NCBI GenBank assembly: GCA_003427395.1
Contig: BFEA01000084.1
Span: forward strand, 3,334,902-3,354,901
From: Chara braunii
Lineage: Eukaryota; Streptophyta; Charophyceae; Charales; Characeae
DNA length: 20,000 nucleotides
Reading direction: 5' to 3'
Part shown: one piece after another, positions 9,683 to 19,334 of the stretch
How positions within the stretch are numbered: the first letter of the stretch is position 1
How the letters are laid out: each line of letters begins with the position of its first letter
Notes under the pieces: model-generated
What the model was told of the DNA's origin: nothing
Databases searched by the model: none
The model's input: the letters and a program-made list of their open reading frames with translations, nothing else
Made by a program: the position numbers and the translations under genes

Positions 9683-9813
9683 CAAAATTTTGTATTCATA
9701 CTATTCAAAAAAAATGTCAATTACTCAAAAGACCCAAACACCATGATTTTCATCCTTTATGCTGTACTGCCGTACAGTTCATTCAATTCAATGCAGGCAA
9801 GGGCTCTCCAAAT

Positions 9814-9862
9814 CTCTTTTTTGATGGTGGGGAGCCGCCCCTGCTCGAACCCGGGTCCAGAA
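9814..9862 (-). mobile_element. Inverted copy of the LINE-A-type 3' end
   Basis: Read on the minus strand it gives CTGGACCCGGGTTCGAGCAG followed by a 'GCTCCCCACCA' block and a short A run (T6 at 9815-9820 on the plus strand). This parallels 9354-9390 in LINE-A and 690-725. The GGGTTCGAGC stretch also resembles a tRNA B box, so a tRNA-derived origin is possible. It interrupts or abuts a short block 'AAGGGCTCTCCAAATCT' found again at 10627 and 19166. Confidence 0.55.
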
Positions 9863-9882
9863 AGTCCCATCCAAAAAGGACT

Positions 9883-9962
9883 CTGATTTTTTTTGCTGAG
9901 AAGAGACAACTCACCATCCTCTCTCAGACTGATTCTTTTGCTGAGAAGAGACCAGTCACCAG
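9883..9962. repeat. Imperfect tandem duplication
   Basis: 'CTGATT...TTTTGCTGAGAAGAGAC...TCACCA' occurs at about 9883-9917 and again at 9929-9962, a period of about 46 bp with small differences. Confidence 0.7.
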
Positions 9963-10217
9963 TCCAACCAATTCCACTACCTGTCAAATCTGGACAGGAG
10001 TGCCTCTCAGGCCTTGTTTTATCATCATTATAGTATAAGTAGAGGGAAGCCCGAAGCTGCCACATCCGTGTTCAAGCGCCCAACAAGGGAGAGTCCAGAA
10101 GCTGCACACACCCGCAGGTGCGATACCTGCTACAGCGGGGGGTTGATACCGGCCAGGGGTCAGACAGTAGCATCAGGACCGAGCCTCCTCTATGGGCCAC
10201 TCGCTGTGCCTCCCCTA

Positions 10218-10330
10218 CTACCGTCTTCGCCCCCCAAACACAACGCACCCTCATTTTGACTGTATCGGGCCAGAAACATACCTTGTATACGTTCATTTTC
10301 AGGGTGCGTTATGTTCCGGGAAGACCGTAG
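10218..10330. mobile_element. Short MITE, TA-flanked, nested in the SINE
   Basis: A 113-bp foldback. Ends CTACCGTCTTC (10218-10228) and GAAGACCGTAG (10320-10330) are inverted repeats with one mismatch, and pairing continues imperfectly for about 45 bp. TA flanks both sides (10216-10217, 10331-10332), as for Tc1/mariner (Stowaway-type) elements. It lies exactly where the SINE block 'GGGGAGGCACAG' is interrupted. No transposase. Confidence 0.75.
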
Positions 10331-10337
10331 TAACATC

Positions 10338-10420
10338 AGCATTCTCTGCTCAGTGCGCGGGGGGGGGACCAACGGCCCAGCATTCTCTGCTCAGTGGGGG
10401 GTGGGGGGGGGAACCAATGG
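10338..10420. repeat. 41-bp tandem duplication
   Basis: 'AGCATTCTCTGCTCAGTG' starts at 10338 and again at 10379, each followed by a G run and 'ACCAAYGGCC'. It lies inside the minus-strand SINE and is absent from the plus-strand copy. Confidence 0.85.
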
Positions 10421-10599
10421 CCTATCTCTAGGTAAAGAGCGCCAAGCTTGCCCAGGAAGGTACATGAGGCCAACTTAGGGCGATTGAACCCAAGACCTCC
10501 TGAATGCCACTCGCGTGACGTACCGACCGAGCTACACGGTTGTATACCACCCTCTCATTTTTGCGAGACTTGTCTCAGAGGCTGCACCCTCCACGAACT

Positions 10600-10688
10600 A
10601 TTCAGGGATGAAAAATGGTGAAGCAAGTAAGGGCTCTCCAAATCTTGGCAGACCCCTTGAAGGGATCTCTGTCTGACAAACTCGCAAT
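10600..10688 (+). repeat. Dispersed repeat, copy 1
   Basis: About 89 bp, closely matching 19137-19222 in the same orientation, including 'TAAGGGCTCTCCAAATCTTG' and 'TGTCTGACAAA'. Differences include a 3-nt indel and scattered substitutions. An 18-bp piece of it also occurs at 9796-9813. The family is not recognised. Confidence 0.8.
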
Positions 10689-10764
10689 CAGTTTTTTTTC
10701 AAATTTTCATTCAAGACCTGGCTGTAGCGTCCACCTGGTGAATTGAAAGAATTTGAAAGATGAT

Positions 10765-10877
10765 GAAAGATTTGAGAGAAGAATATACCGTAGTTTACTA
10801 GGCTACCAGAGTGGCCCGGGGTAACTTGCCCGGCCGGGGCAATATATATACGCTATGTTTTTCTCTCAAATTCTTTT
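10765..10877. repeat. Imperfect inverted repeat
   Basis: TTTGAGAGAA (10771-10780) pairs perfectly with TTCTCTCAAA (10861-10870), with weaker extension on both sides. The enclosed region contains a near-palindrome of G/C blocks (TTGCCCGG/CCGGGGCAA) and a TA run. It could be a degenerate MITE; ends and a target duplication are not clear. Confidence 0.4.
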
Positions 10878-10930
10878 TTGCCTTTCATTACCTTCCTACC
10901 ATTACTCCTAAGACTATATAGAGAAATCCA

Positions 10931-11240
10931 GCGGCCTAGGTCATTCGGTAAGACACGCAAGTGGCATTCAGGACGTCTTGGGTTCAATCCCCATTGGCCT
11001 CAGCATGTACCTTCCTGGGCATACTTGGCCCCCACCATAGGGGGAGGGGTAATCGGGGAGGCACACGGGGAGGCACAGCAACTGGCCACTCAGATGATGC
11101 TCGTCCCCTGGCCCGTGGGGGTTCCCTGAAGGCAATCAAGGCCACCCTCGGCTGAAAAGGCCACCCGATGTCAGATTAGACACAATATTGAATTTACCTG
11201 GGCTGGTTAGTCTGATGATAATACCTCAAGGCCATCGCCC
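10931..11240 (+). mobile_element. tRNA-derived SINE, plus strand
   Basis: A box TAGGTCATTCGG at 10937-10948 and B box GGTTCAATCC at 10981-10990, 44 nt apart. Positions 10950-11030 match the inverted copy at 10547-10460 closely, for example 'GTGGCATTCAGGA' and 'TGTACCTTCCTGGGCA'. The body continues through a block also shared with that copy (11067-11118). The 3' end is not defined: it may run to about 11180 or to the T run at 11241. It is a retroposed pol III transcript, mobilised in trans by LINE proteins according to the general biology of SINEs. Confidence 0.75.
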
Positions 11241-11635
11241 TTTTTTTTTTTTTTTTTTCCTTTTTTAAAGGACACCCCTGCAAGCATAGGGCCTCACATA
11301 CGAGGTAGTTCATGTTCCCCCCCGCCCCAACAGCGGCAGTCAGAGATGGGGTGGGGCCGCCGGTGGGGGTCAGGCTAATGCAAAGACAGAGCATTTTGCC
11401 AGCGGCTGCGCCTCACTTTCTCACCGTGGTCCCCCACCCCTCATGGAGTAGCAGCAGAGGCTATCTACGGCCAACGCTCTCCCACACACCACACACAACC
11501 CACTCGCTCTCGCACTCACACCCGTGTTGGTCGCAGCCCGGCTAATACTGATCAGGGGTATCCAGAGGACTATCACAGTCCGTTGGCACTAAGTGGGCAC
11601 CCCGAGCATTAGCTCGCTCTGTTTTTCGTAACCAG
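11241..11635. other. Gene-free DNA between a T18 run and an A29 run
   Basis: Begins with T18 (11241-11258), the expected mark of a retroposed 3' end on the minus strand. The rest has C-rich and CA-rich stretches without a supported gene. The A29 tail that follows implies that part of this stretch is the 3' end of a plus-strand element, but I cannot identify it. Confidence 0.5.

Positions 11636-11664
<29 letters not shown>
11636..11664 (+). other. A29 tail of an unidentified retroelement
   Basis: Twenty-nine consecutive A. The LINE-B target duplication starts only 18 bp downstream, so LINE-B landed beside an older tail. Confidence 0.75.
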
Positions 11665-11666
<2 letters not shown>

Positions 11667-11681
11667 TTAGCAGCATGGATG

Positions 11682-11692
11682 ACATGCATAAG
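11682..11692 (+). repeat. LINE-B target-site duplication, 5' copy
   Basis: ACATGCATAAG here is repeated exactly at 19101-19111, directly after the LINE-B A tail. The first A could belong to the tail, so the duplication is 10 or 11 bp. Confidence 0.9.
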
Positions 11693-12028
11693 CCGAAAAA
11701 TCGCAACTAGACAGGAGGAGGGCCTGGCACCGGCCGGCGCTAACGCGCTCCGCCCCTGCGTTACCGGATTCGGCAGAATCCGAGCCACCGCCCGGCGCGC
11801 TACCGTCGTTGATAGTTCGCTGGTTCCCTGCACAAGCACCTCCCGCGTGAGGTGGATATGGTTACTTCGTTGACCATAAGCGGCAGGACAGGTGGGGACC
11901 ACCCTCTCCCATCAGCTCTGAAGAAAGTGGAAGAAGGCGTAACCGAGTGCATGGTTCTGAAGGGGTAAGACACAACAAGACTAACTAGGGTAGCGAGAGA
12001 TTAAGAACGACACAGTAAGTAGAGAAGT
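11693..12028 (+). other. LINE-B 5' UTR
   Basis: 336 bp from the target duplication to the ORF1 ATG. Its first half is G/C-rich and holds a perfect 7-bp hairpin, CGGATTC/GAATCCG with a GGCA loop (11765-11782). In LINEs the 5' UTR carries the internal promoter; no specific promoter motif is recognised here. Confidence 0.7.
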
Positions 12029-14371
12029 ATGGCAGAAGTAGTAATGGACGGAGGAGAGAGACAGGAGGCTACTGGCCGGTCTCCGCCACCAGCACCGCAC
12101 GAGGAAAGAGATTATTGGGAGGATGAGGATCGTATCCGGGAACTGCTGACACTCTGCTTCGACGACGGTATATACCCTACCGAAATCGATCCAGGGGAGA
12201 TGTCGATTGATGGAAGAGAAGTCCGGTTTAAGTTAAACACCTCATTAGATGACATCAAGGTTAAATGGTTAAAGGAACGGACGGTAACCATAATTTATAA
12301 GGATGCCGCCTGTTTCCTCCCAAAAAACATAAAAGATGATCTGGTTAGGGCATTTGAAGATGGGTGGGTGATGGGAAATGATCAGTTCGTGGAGAACATG
12401 CGAAGGGGAAGAGTAAAGGTGGAGGGTCCCAGTATAGTTTCGTACGTTGCCAAGTCTCCGGAAGTGGCGCGCTATATGATCAACGAAGGAAGTCTGACAA
12501 TCCCCCTAGGGACAGAAGAATACAAGGTTCTATTCAAGCCCTGGATGACGAGAGCTGAGTTCAGGGAGATGCGTAAGCAGGAGGATGAGAGCACATTTTG
12601 GGTCATGGCAGTCCAAATACCATTGGATGATATGACATTCATCCACGCTCAGATCGAGAAAGCAATCGGGAGGATAATTTGTGCTCATCCAGCTGACGCG
12701 GATCCGCAACGACCGGCTCTGGTCAATGCGAAGTTTGATCTCAACCCAGAAGCTCGCCCGAATATGAAGGACAAGATCTGGATCAAGACATCAACGGGAG
12801 ATGAGTTGGAGATCCGACTTGCATGCTCGGATACTATCAAGTGCAGGAAATGTAGACAATTCTTCCATACAGAAGAAGAGTGCCGAAGAGGAGGGTGTAA
12901 CAGACCCCAGGAGGGAGGTAATGGCAACCAACGAGACTCAAGCCGCCAGCAACGAGCAGAAAACGCAAGACAACACGGGACGAGCCCGAGATACCACGGA
13001 CCGCTCGGCCCAAGACCGACCACACAAGGAGGACAGCCCGCGGCAAGGTTCGCTTCGGCAACTAGGGACAATCCAACGTTCTCTCCCCATGGGGAGGTCA
13101 GGCAATCGACCCAGCCCCCTGGCTTTGGCCTAGAGGTAGGGCAGTTTGGGATGCCACCCTTTGGCAATATGGGCCAAAATATGCCCTGGCAGGGTGCAGC
13201 ATTACCTCAAGATCCAGATGCACTCAGGAACTACTACTGCTGGGCTGCAATGACGCTGGCAAATAGGGGCTTCGTTGACCTGACGGGTACGTTACCAGCA
13301 CAGGGTTTGGGACTGGCGGACACTCAAAACCAGCAGGAGGAGACACGGGGAGTGCCACGGGGCAACCAAGGAGGTAGCGGCCAATTACCACAGCCAACAC
13401 AAGGACCAGGAACAATCCCACCAGGTGATGCAAGAGGAAGAAGGCAGGAGACTTCAGGACAAGACGGACAGGTGAATCGACCGGCGGGAGACCATATGCC
13501 AGGGTGGAGACCGACAGAGTCTACGGCGGAAACACCAACACGACCACTACGACCACTAGGAGGAGGCAACACCGAGGGATAGCCTAGCAATCTAAGGCCA
13601 GGTACAAGTGAAGGGGTAGGAAACCCAAGCCGCTCGAGGGGTACGTCGGCGGGGAAGCAGCGGAGACTGAGTTTCTTAGGACCGGACATTCAACAAGAGA
13701 GATCAAGGATTTCCAGGAGCGAATCAGAACATTCGGTGAGCCATGAAGTCGGACTTGCCACTCCAGGGAACAAGACGACAAGGGACCGTCGATTGGCAAC
13801 AGCAGCAAGAGGCGTCCGTACGGATATGCCGCAATACATCGTCCCTCTATTGTGTATAGTGGTGAGAGGCAACTTTTGGGTGGTGACGTGGCACCGAAAC
13901 GCAGGCCCCCAAACCTTATTTGGCCAGCAGGTGTTGGACATGCCGACACTGACTACAATTAAGGAGGTGGTAAACAGCCTGTACCTGGGCTATTTTTTTA
14001 CAAGGATAATTCCGGACATCCCGATGGCCCGAATTTTTCACGGTCCAAGTGGGGACAAGATCAAACTCTTCGTCCCACTCATTGACGCAAGGTTCACAGA
14101 GTCAAAGTTGGAGGCGATGGAAGCACTAGGAATGAGACTTGTCCCACTCACGATATTTGCAGAAACCCGAAGGCAGGACCTGTGCAAAATCAGTGTCTCT
14201 CCAAGCATGCGGACAACAGACTGCCTCATGGAGTTGAAGATAAGGTACCCGAAAGACCGCAAGCTAGATTCGTCATTCTTGCGTTCGGCGCTGACTCAGG
14301 CGTGGTCACAAGAAGAAGCTGCATCCTCCCACATCCAAGAACAGCAGGGAAGCAGAGCAGTAAATGGTTAA
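12029..14371 (+). pseudogene. LINE-B ORF1, DUF4283-like/CCHC RNA-binding protein
   Basis: ATG 12029 to TAA 14369-14371, 780 codons in one frame with a single TAG at 13580-13582 (codon 518). Residues about 30-265 resemble the DUF4283-type N-terminal region of plant LINE ORF1 proteins. A canonical zinc knuckle, C-x2-C-x4-H-x4-C, follows at Cys272, Cys275, His280 and Cys285. Residues about 290-590 are Gly/Gln/Pro/Arg-rich and probably disordered. Residues about 600-770 look globular and are not recognised. The protein would coat element RNA in the ribonucleoprotein particle (family knowledge). The stop lies in the disordered linker, so the N-terminal module could be made alone. The frame ends over the ORF2 start. 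Confidence 0.85.
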
Positions 14372-17300
14372 AGTCCGAATAGCCTCTTGGAACCTGGAGG
14401 GCTTCGGGGATATAAGGGGGCGGTACAAGAGACACAGAGTGAGGTCGTGGATGCATGAAAACAGAATATCCATAGCATGTATCCAAGAAACTAAATTAGA
14501 CTGCGCAAAACTGTCATAACTAGGAGTATGGTGGGATGGGCCGCAAATTTGTTCCCCTGCTAGGGGAACGAGGGGGGGAGTGGGAATCCTAGTACATAGA
14601 GATCTAGACGCACTAATAGTAGACTACTACGCAGATCTCTGGGGTCGTTGGGCATGGATAGGACTAGAGATTCAGGAGATACAGTGGGCGATCGTCTCTG
14701 TATACGCCCCGGTGGACAGTAAGCAGAAAATTGGTTTCTTTGGGGAACTGCAGATCGTGCTTCCAGACGTGGATAATATGATCGTGGCAAGGGACTGGAA
14801 CACTTCCTTGGATGCCAACTCGAACAGCAACAGAGGTTGTGCGAGAGACACTGCAACGATGCTGGATCTAATATCGGACTGGGACTTGAGGGACTCTTAT
14901 AGAGACCCTCACCCAGCAGGAGACGGTTTCACATGGTTTTCGGCGAAAGGAAGAGGCAGGCGATTGGATTACTTCCTAACAACCGGACAAGCTCAAGATG
15001 CAGTGGTAGAGATTGGCCAGACTAATAACCCGGTCTCCGACCATAAACCGGTGATCGCGGTACTGCAGATGGGACCTGAGATGCAGCGGGGAAGAGGTTT
15101 TTTCCGACTCAATGTACAGAACTTGAAGAATGCTCAACTTAATGAGTGGATACAGCAGTTCTGGACAAAATGGGGGGAGCAGAAGGGGAGTTTCGCCACC
15201 ACCGCAGAGTGGTGGGAAGGGGGTTCCCGCATACTATCGAACCTGCTGAATGTGTTCTCCAGGATACTGACACTACAGAGAAACAAAGAGGAGCGAAAAT
15301 GCTGGAAGAAAGTGGAGGAGGCCGAGAGGAAAATGAAAGAACATCCTATTGCAGAGCTCACTTGGGGCAAGGAAAGAACGCGCAGGATGGCGGACAGGGA
15401 TAGACTACAGCAGGAAAAAGGTTGAAGGTGCGGGGCATAAAAGTCTATGACAGAATGTCAAAGGAGACATTTCAAAAACTGGTTCCATCAAAAACAACGC
15501 ATACAATGAAGGAACTCAAACATCCGTTTGAGCCAGAGGAACCAGTTGCAGTAGAGCCAAAGCTGATGTGCACCTACGCTGCCAAGTACTACAAGGACAT
15601 CCTCACATCGAGGAGACCGGAGGAGGGGGCACACACAAATCTGGCCACCAACTCAGACCACTGGACAAGAACAACCTGCCGCCTACTGACACATGCAAGA
15701 CTGGACCTTGACCGACCGGCCACAGAGGAGGAAGCGGCACAGGCCCTGCAAGCGATGGCAAACGGAAAGACACCTGGGAATAACGGTCTTCCGGTTGAGT
15801 TCTATCGGACACACTGGAAGACGGTGGGCGAAAATCTAGTGGAAGTGTATAACGAAGTGCTTTGCGGAGGAAGGCTCCTGACCAGTGTCTGCAAAGGCAT
15901 TATTTCGATTCTGTTCAAGAAGGGGGACATGAACGAAATAAGAAAATGATGTCCAATTTCGCTGCTCAACGTGTCTTATAAGATCTTGGCCAAAATGTTG
16001 GCCAGGAGATTGGGTAAATACCTTCCCTTGCTGGTACAAGACGACCAAGCGGCGTTCGTGAGGGGTAGATCTATCTTTGAAAATATAGTAACAGCAATCG
16101 AAGTACTGGAGGTGGTCAGTAATGAAGACTGTGACGTGGCGGTGTTGTTGTTGGATATGGAAAAGGCATACGACCGAGTCAATTGGTCGTATGTCCTTAC
16201 GACGCTGAGATGGATTGGGTTCGGCGAGATGTTATGTACATGGGTGATAGCCCTGTACTCTTTCTCCACTGCTTCGGTGATGGTGAATGGACATCTCTCG
16301 ACCATTTTTTCTCTTACGCGCTCCTTGAGACAAGGATGCCCGCTGGCACCCCTGCTGTTCGTCATCCATCTGGAGGTCCCACTCAACAACATCCGAGCAC
16401 ACGCAGAAATTGAAGGACTCCGATTGGACGAGTCAACTTGCATGGTGAAGGCATTGGCAGATTACCTCTTCGCAGTTTCTCAAAACTCGAAAGAATCAAC
16501 GGGAGCATTGCGACAGTGCCTCCGACAGTACGAGCAACTTTCTGAAGCTGCAATTAATTGGACGAAGTCTGCATATTTCTTGCCTAACAGATTTGAGCCA
16601 GCGGTAGATTGGGGAATGAAAAGAATTAAAGGTATAGATTCAGAGCGATTCTTGGGAGTGCAGATCTCCCTGCTCCCCAGTGGAGCCAAGCAGGACCAAA
16701 TCATACAGCAGAAGGTTATGCAGCGCACATCAATCTGGGGAAAAGCCCCTCATCTTTCGCTCTTTGGCCGAGCGTTGGCGGTAAACGCAGCCCTGTTTGC
16801 GCTAATCTGGTTCGTCGGCAACGTTCGCCTGGTGGGAAGGAAAACGCAGACGGTAATCCGAAGACGAACCGCAAGATTCATCTGGAAACCCTTCGCCGAG
16901 GAGGGGGAGGGGGTAATGTCAAAGGTGGCATGGGATCTGATCTGCAACCCGAGACAAATAGGAGGTATGGGTTTAGTGGATCCAGGCAGACGAATTAAGG
17001 CCATGCTGGCACGCTGGGTAATTAAAGCACTGCTCACTGAGAACAACAAGCACTGGATCAGGCTGGGAGAAAGAATTATGGGCAAGGAATGGAAGCTAGC
17101 AAGATCGGAGGACGTCTGGGCCTGTGTGTGGATAGACTCCTTCCTCAGAAGGAAAGTAAAGTCGGAGTTCTGGTCGGCGGTACTTCAGGCCTGGAAAGAA
17201 GTGATACCAGATATGGTGTCGCAGCCTGCCACGAAAGAAGAAGTCCTGTCTCAGATCATTTTTGAGAATCAGCTAATTAGGAAGGACAACGGCGAAATGA

Positions 17301-18533
17301 TTATGGCAAACACGGCCAAAGGCAGCTACGGGAGGAGATGGGTGGAGATTGGAGTAGTAAGGGTGAGAGATCTGTGGAACCCTGTGGAAGGCAGATGGCA
17401 CTCAGGAGATGAACTACAACTGAAGCTCAAGAACTGCAGACAGGTGGAGAGGAATTGCAAGGAAATCATCAATGCCTTGCCAAATGAATGTACCTTCCTG
17501 CTAAGTCCTGAAGGTGTCAACCCTCCGGGCACATGGTACTCGGTGCAGTCAAGAACTGAAGAGACCACCTTTCTGAAATTGACCGAACTCCCAGTCGAAG
17601 GGGGTAGAATCTTTCAACGGTGGAGGTTAGTACAAGGCTCGGACTCCAGACTGGAGCCAGAAGAGGAACTTCAAGCTAGAGTAAGAGTGACAATACCGGA
17701 CGGTCCGATTGAAGAAATCCGGGTGGTGGAAAAAGTGGAAGAGACCGGAGGGCGGAAAGCCGAACTGCGGGCAGGAGGAAGACCGTTAATCAACTAAAAG
17801 TTGATCCGGAGCAATGGACCTGGAGGGGCAGAGGAAAGCAGGGGGAAAACTTGACTCTGGTAGAATACTCGTTGCAACTGGGGTATGAAATTCAGAAGAA
17901 GGAACGATTACCGTTGATGGTGGCAACAGAAAGGTGGACCCAAATCAACCCAACAAACGAAGAGAAGATTACGTGGGCACTAAAGAGATGCTGGGCGCAG
18001 CTGGCGAACGCACCGAACCAAAGAATTGCTGCAATTCTTTGGCTCGCCTCACTATTGGCCACACGGTCAGCGGTTTGGCTAATGTCAAGAGGCCTGGAGG
18101 TAGATCCGCAATGTAAACGCTGTCTGTGGTCCTTTGAGTCAACAGTCCACATTTGGTGGGACTGTCCAGCGAGCGCAAGGATATGGAGATGGTGGATAGA
18201 TCAGTGGAATAAAATCTCAGATAATGTAATGGACTGGGTCCTCCTGGGGGGACTCGCAGAGAATCTGCAGCTGGACAAAGGATGGGGCTATATAGCCCAA
18301 GTCTTCAGGGCGACTGGCTTCTGGATCATTTGGACAGAACGAAACAGATCGATTCTCTCTTCCAGGGCAAGATCATGCCGGACCCAGAGATCAAAGCGAC
18401 ATTCAAGACCATGACGCGAAAGATAATCCTTGCAGGCTGGAAGAGCAAAGTGCCGAGGGGGCAAGGACGAAGAGCGGGGCTGAAATGGTTCGGGGAGACC
18501 TGGGCGGTCAATGGCAAACTGGCGTCAGACTGA
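14364..18533 (+). pseudogene. LINE-B ORF2, endonuclease/reverse transcriptase
   Basis: Starts at ATG 14364, overlapping the ORF1 stop as ATGGTTAA. Endonuclease motifs: SWNLEG (Asn10), IQETK (Glu42), SVYAP, RLDYF and SDHKPV (15036). The usual GDFN/GDWN box reads ARDWN (14790-14801), a Gly-to-Arg change. Reverse transcriptase covers about 15720-16600, with PISLLN, LLDMEKAYD (Asp at 16154) and RQGCPLAPLLF, but the FADD/YADD box reads LADY: the second Asp is Tyr at 16463. A zinc finger (CKRC...HIWWDC) lies at 18112-18168. Breaks: TAA 14517, a frameshift near 15420, TGA 15947 where Trp or Tyr is usual before RPIS/CPIS, a frameshift near 17785 and one near 18356. It ends at TGA 18531-18533. Confidence 0.92.
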
Positions 18534-19084
18534 GTGGACTCTGGAGGAAGAGTACAGTTCGCAAACTGGTGGATTAGTTAGGTGGGATAGGGTAGGGTAA
18601 ACCAGTGCACTCGGTTTCTTTCCGCTGTAAGAAGGCAGAGGGATGGGAAGGGAAAGAGAGGGCTAACTCTATTTTGGAATCGAATAAGATTCCAACCGTC
18701 GTATAGGCGGTCTGAGAGTATAAAGGGGTAGGAATAACAAGAGAGTGAGGTTGGAAGTAGCTAAAAATAGAACTAGATTAGTAATGGGGAGCAGTAGTGT
18801 ACTAATTAGAAGGGCAAGGTAGTCTAGGGTGAAGAGGGCAAGCCTCTTATGCTAGGGTGATTGAGTAATTAAGCTGGTTCTTTGGGGCTCAGTTAGGCCC
18901 TGGGCCTCTGGGCAGTTTTTCCTTTTGGGGCAGTCTCCCCACCTGTTACTGTGTTGTTGGGGCTGGTTTCCCCACTTGGTACCTCTGGGCATGTCCCAGT
19001 TGAGAATGTGTCGTTCCAGGTTGTTTGTGAGGAATTCCCGGCCTCAAAGTGATTTCCTATAATTGGAATTTCTCGCTTTTTCCC
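18534..19084 (+). other. LINE-B 3' UTR
   Basis: 551 bp of non-coding DNA before the tail. The first half is purine-rich; the second half has repeated 'GGGGC...CCCCAC' blocks (about 18925-18975) that could pair locally. The LINE-A-type end ('CAGCAGGTG...CCCCACCAA') is absent, so the two LINEs use different 3' ends. Confidence 0.7.
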
Positions 19085-19111
19085 AAAAAAAAAAAAAAAA
19101 ACATGCATAAG
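19085..19111 (+). repeat. LINE-B A17 tail and 3' target-site duplication
   Basis: A17 at 19085-19101, followed at once by the second copy of ACATGCATAAG (19101-19111, first A shared with the tail). Confidence 0.9.
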
Positions 19112-19136
19112 TTTACAAATGGTCCCAAAAAAGACA

Positions 19137-19222
19137 ATTCAGGGAGAAAAAAGGGTGAAGCATGTAAGGGCTCTCCAAATCTTGACAGACCTCTTGAAGG
19201 TATCTGTCTGACAAAATCACAA
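19137..19222 (+). repeat. Dispersed repeat, copy 2
   Basis: Matches 10600-10688 in the same orientation. It lies just downstream of LINE-B, beyond the target duplication, so it is flanking DNA and not part of the LINE. Confidence 0.8.
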
Positions 19223-19229
19223 AAACGTA

Positions 19230-19332
19230 CTTCTTTCCGGAATACGAAGTACGGTCATTATAGCTGTATTTGAGCCATCTTTCAGTCAAGATACAGCCAT
19301 ACTGACCGTTCGTTGTATTCCGGGAAAGAAGG
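19230..19332. mobile_element. Short MITE, TA-flanked
   Basis: A 103-bp foldback: arms 19230-19273 and 19286-19332 pair over about 45 bp with mismatches and single-base bulges around a 12-nt loop. TA flanks both ends (19228-19229, 19333-19334). The ends (CTTCTTTCCGGAA and its partner) resemble the inner ends of the MITE at 10218-10330 (CTTCCCGGAA), suggesting one Tc1/mariner-like family. Confidence 0.75.
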
Positions 19333-19334
19333 TA

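Larger units (their letters stand above)
10152..10547 (-). mobile_element. tRNA-derived SINE, minus strand, interrupted
   Basis: On the minus strand there is an A box TAGCTCGGTCGG (10534-10523) and a B box GGTTCAATCG (10490-10481), 44 nt apart, as in RNA polymerase III type 2 promoters. The flanking sequence through 'CATGTACCTTCCTGGGCA' matches the plus-strand SINE at 10931. A later block at 10152-10218 matches 11067-11118. The middle is expanded by a 41-bp tandem duplication and a nested MITE (10218-10330). The anticodon arm no longer folds well, so this is not a functional tRNA. Confidence 0.8.
11693..19101 (+). mobile_element. LINE-B, full-length L1/Tx1-type retrotransposon (inactive)
   Basis: 7.4 kb, bounded by the target duplication and an A17 tail, so both ends are fixed. 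Order: 5' UTR (11693-12028), ORF1 (12029-14371), ORF2 (14364-18533), 3' UTR and tail. It is a different family from LINE-A: ORF1 is twice as long and has a CCHC knuckle, and the ORF2 proteins are clearly diverged while sharing the endonuclease, reverse transcriptase and zinc-finger order. Three nonsense codons, three frameshifts and a reverse transcriptase active-site substitution make this copy dead. Confidence 0.93.

Noticed and set aside
10481-10990. Functional tRNA genes
   Set aside because: A and B boxes are present, but the acceptor and anticodon arms do not pair properly and the sequences continue as a SINE body.
11205-11230. Hammerhead ribozyme core (CTGATGA at 11212)
   Set aside because: No matching GAAAC segment or stems nearby.
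12685-13167. Minus-strand open frame of 160 codons
   Set aside because: Antisense shadow of LINE-B ORF1, with no domain.
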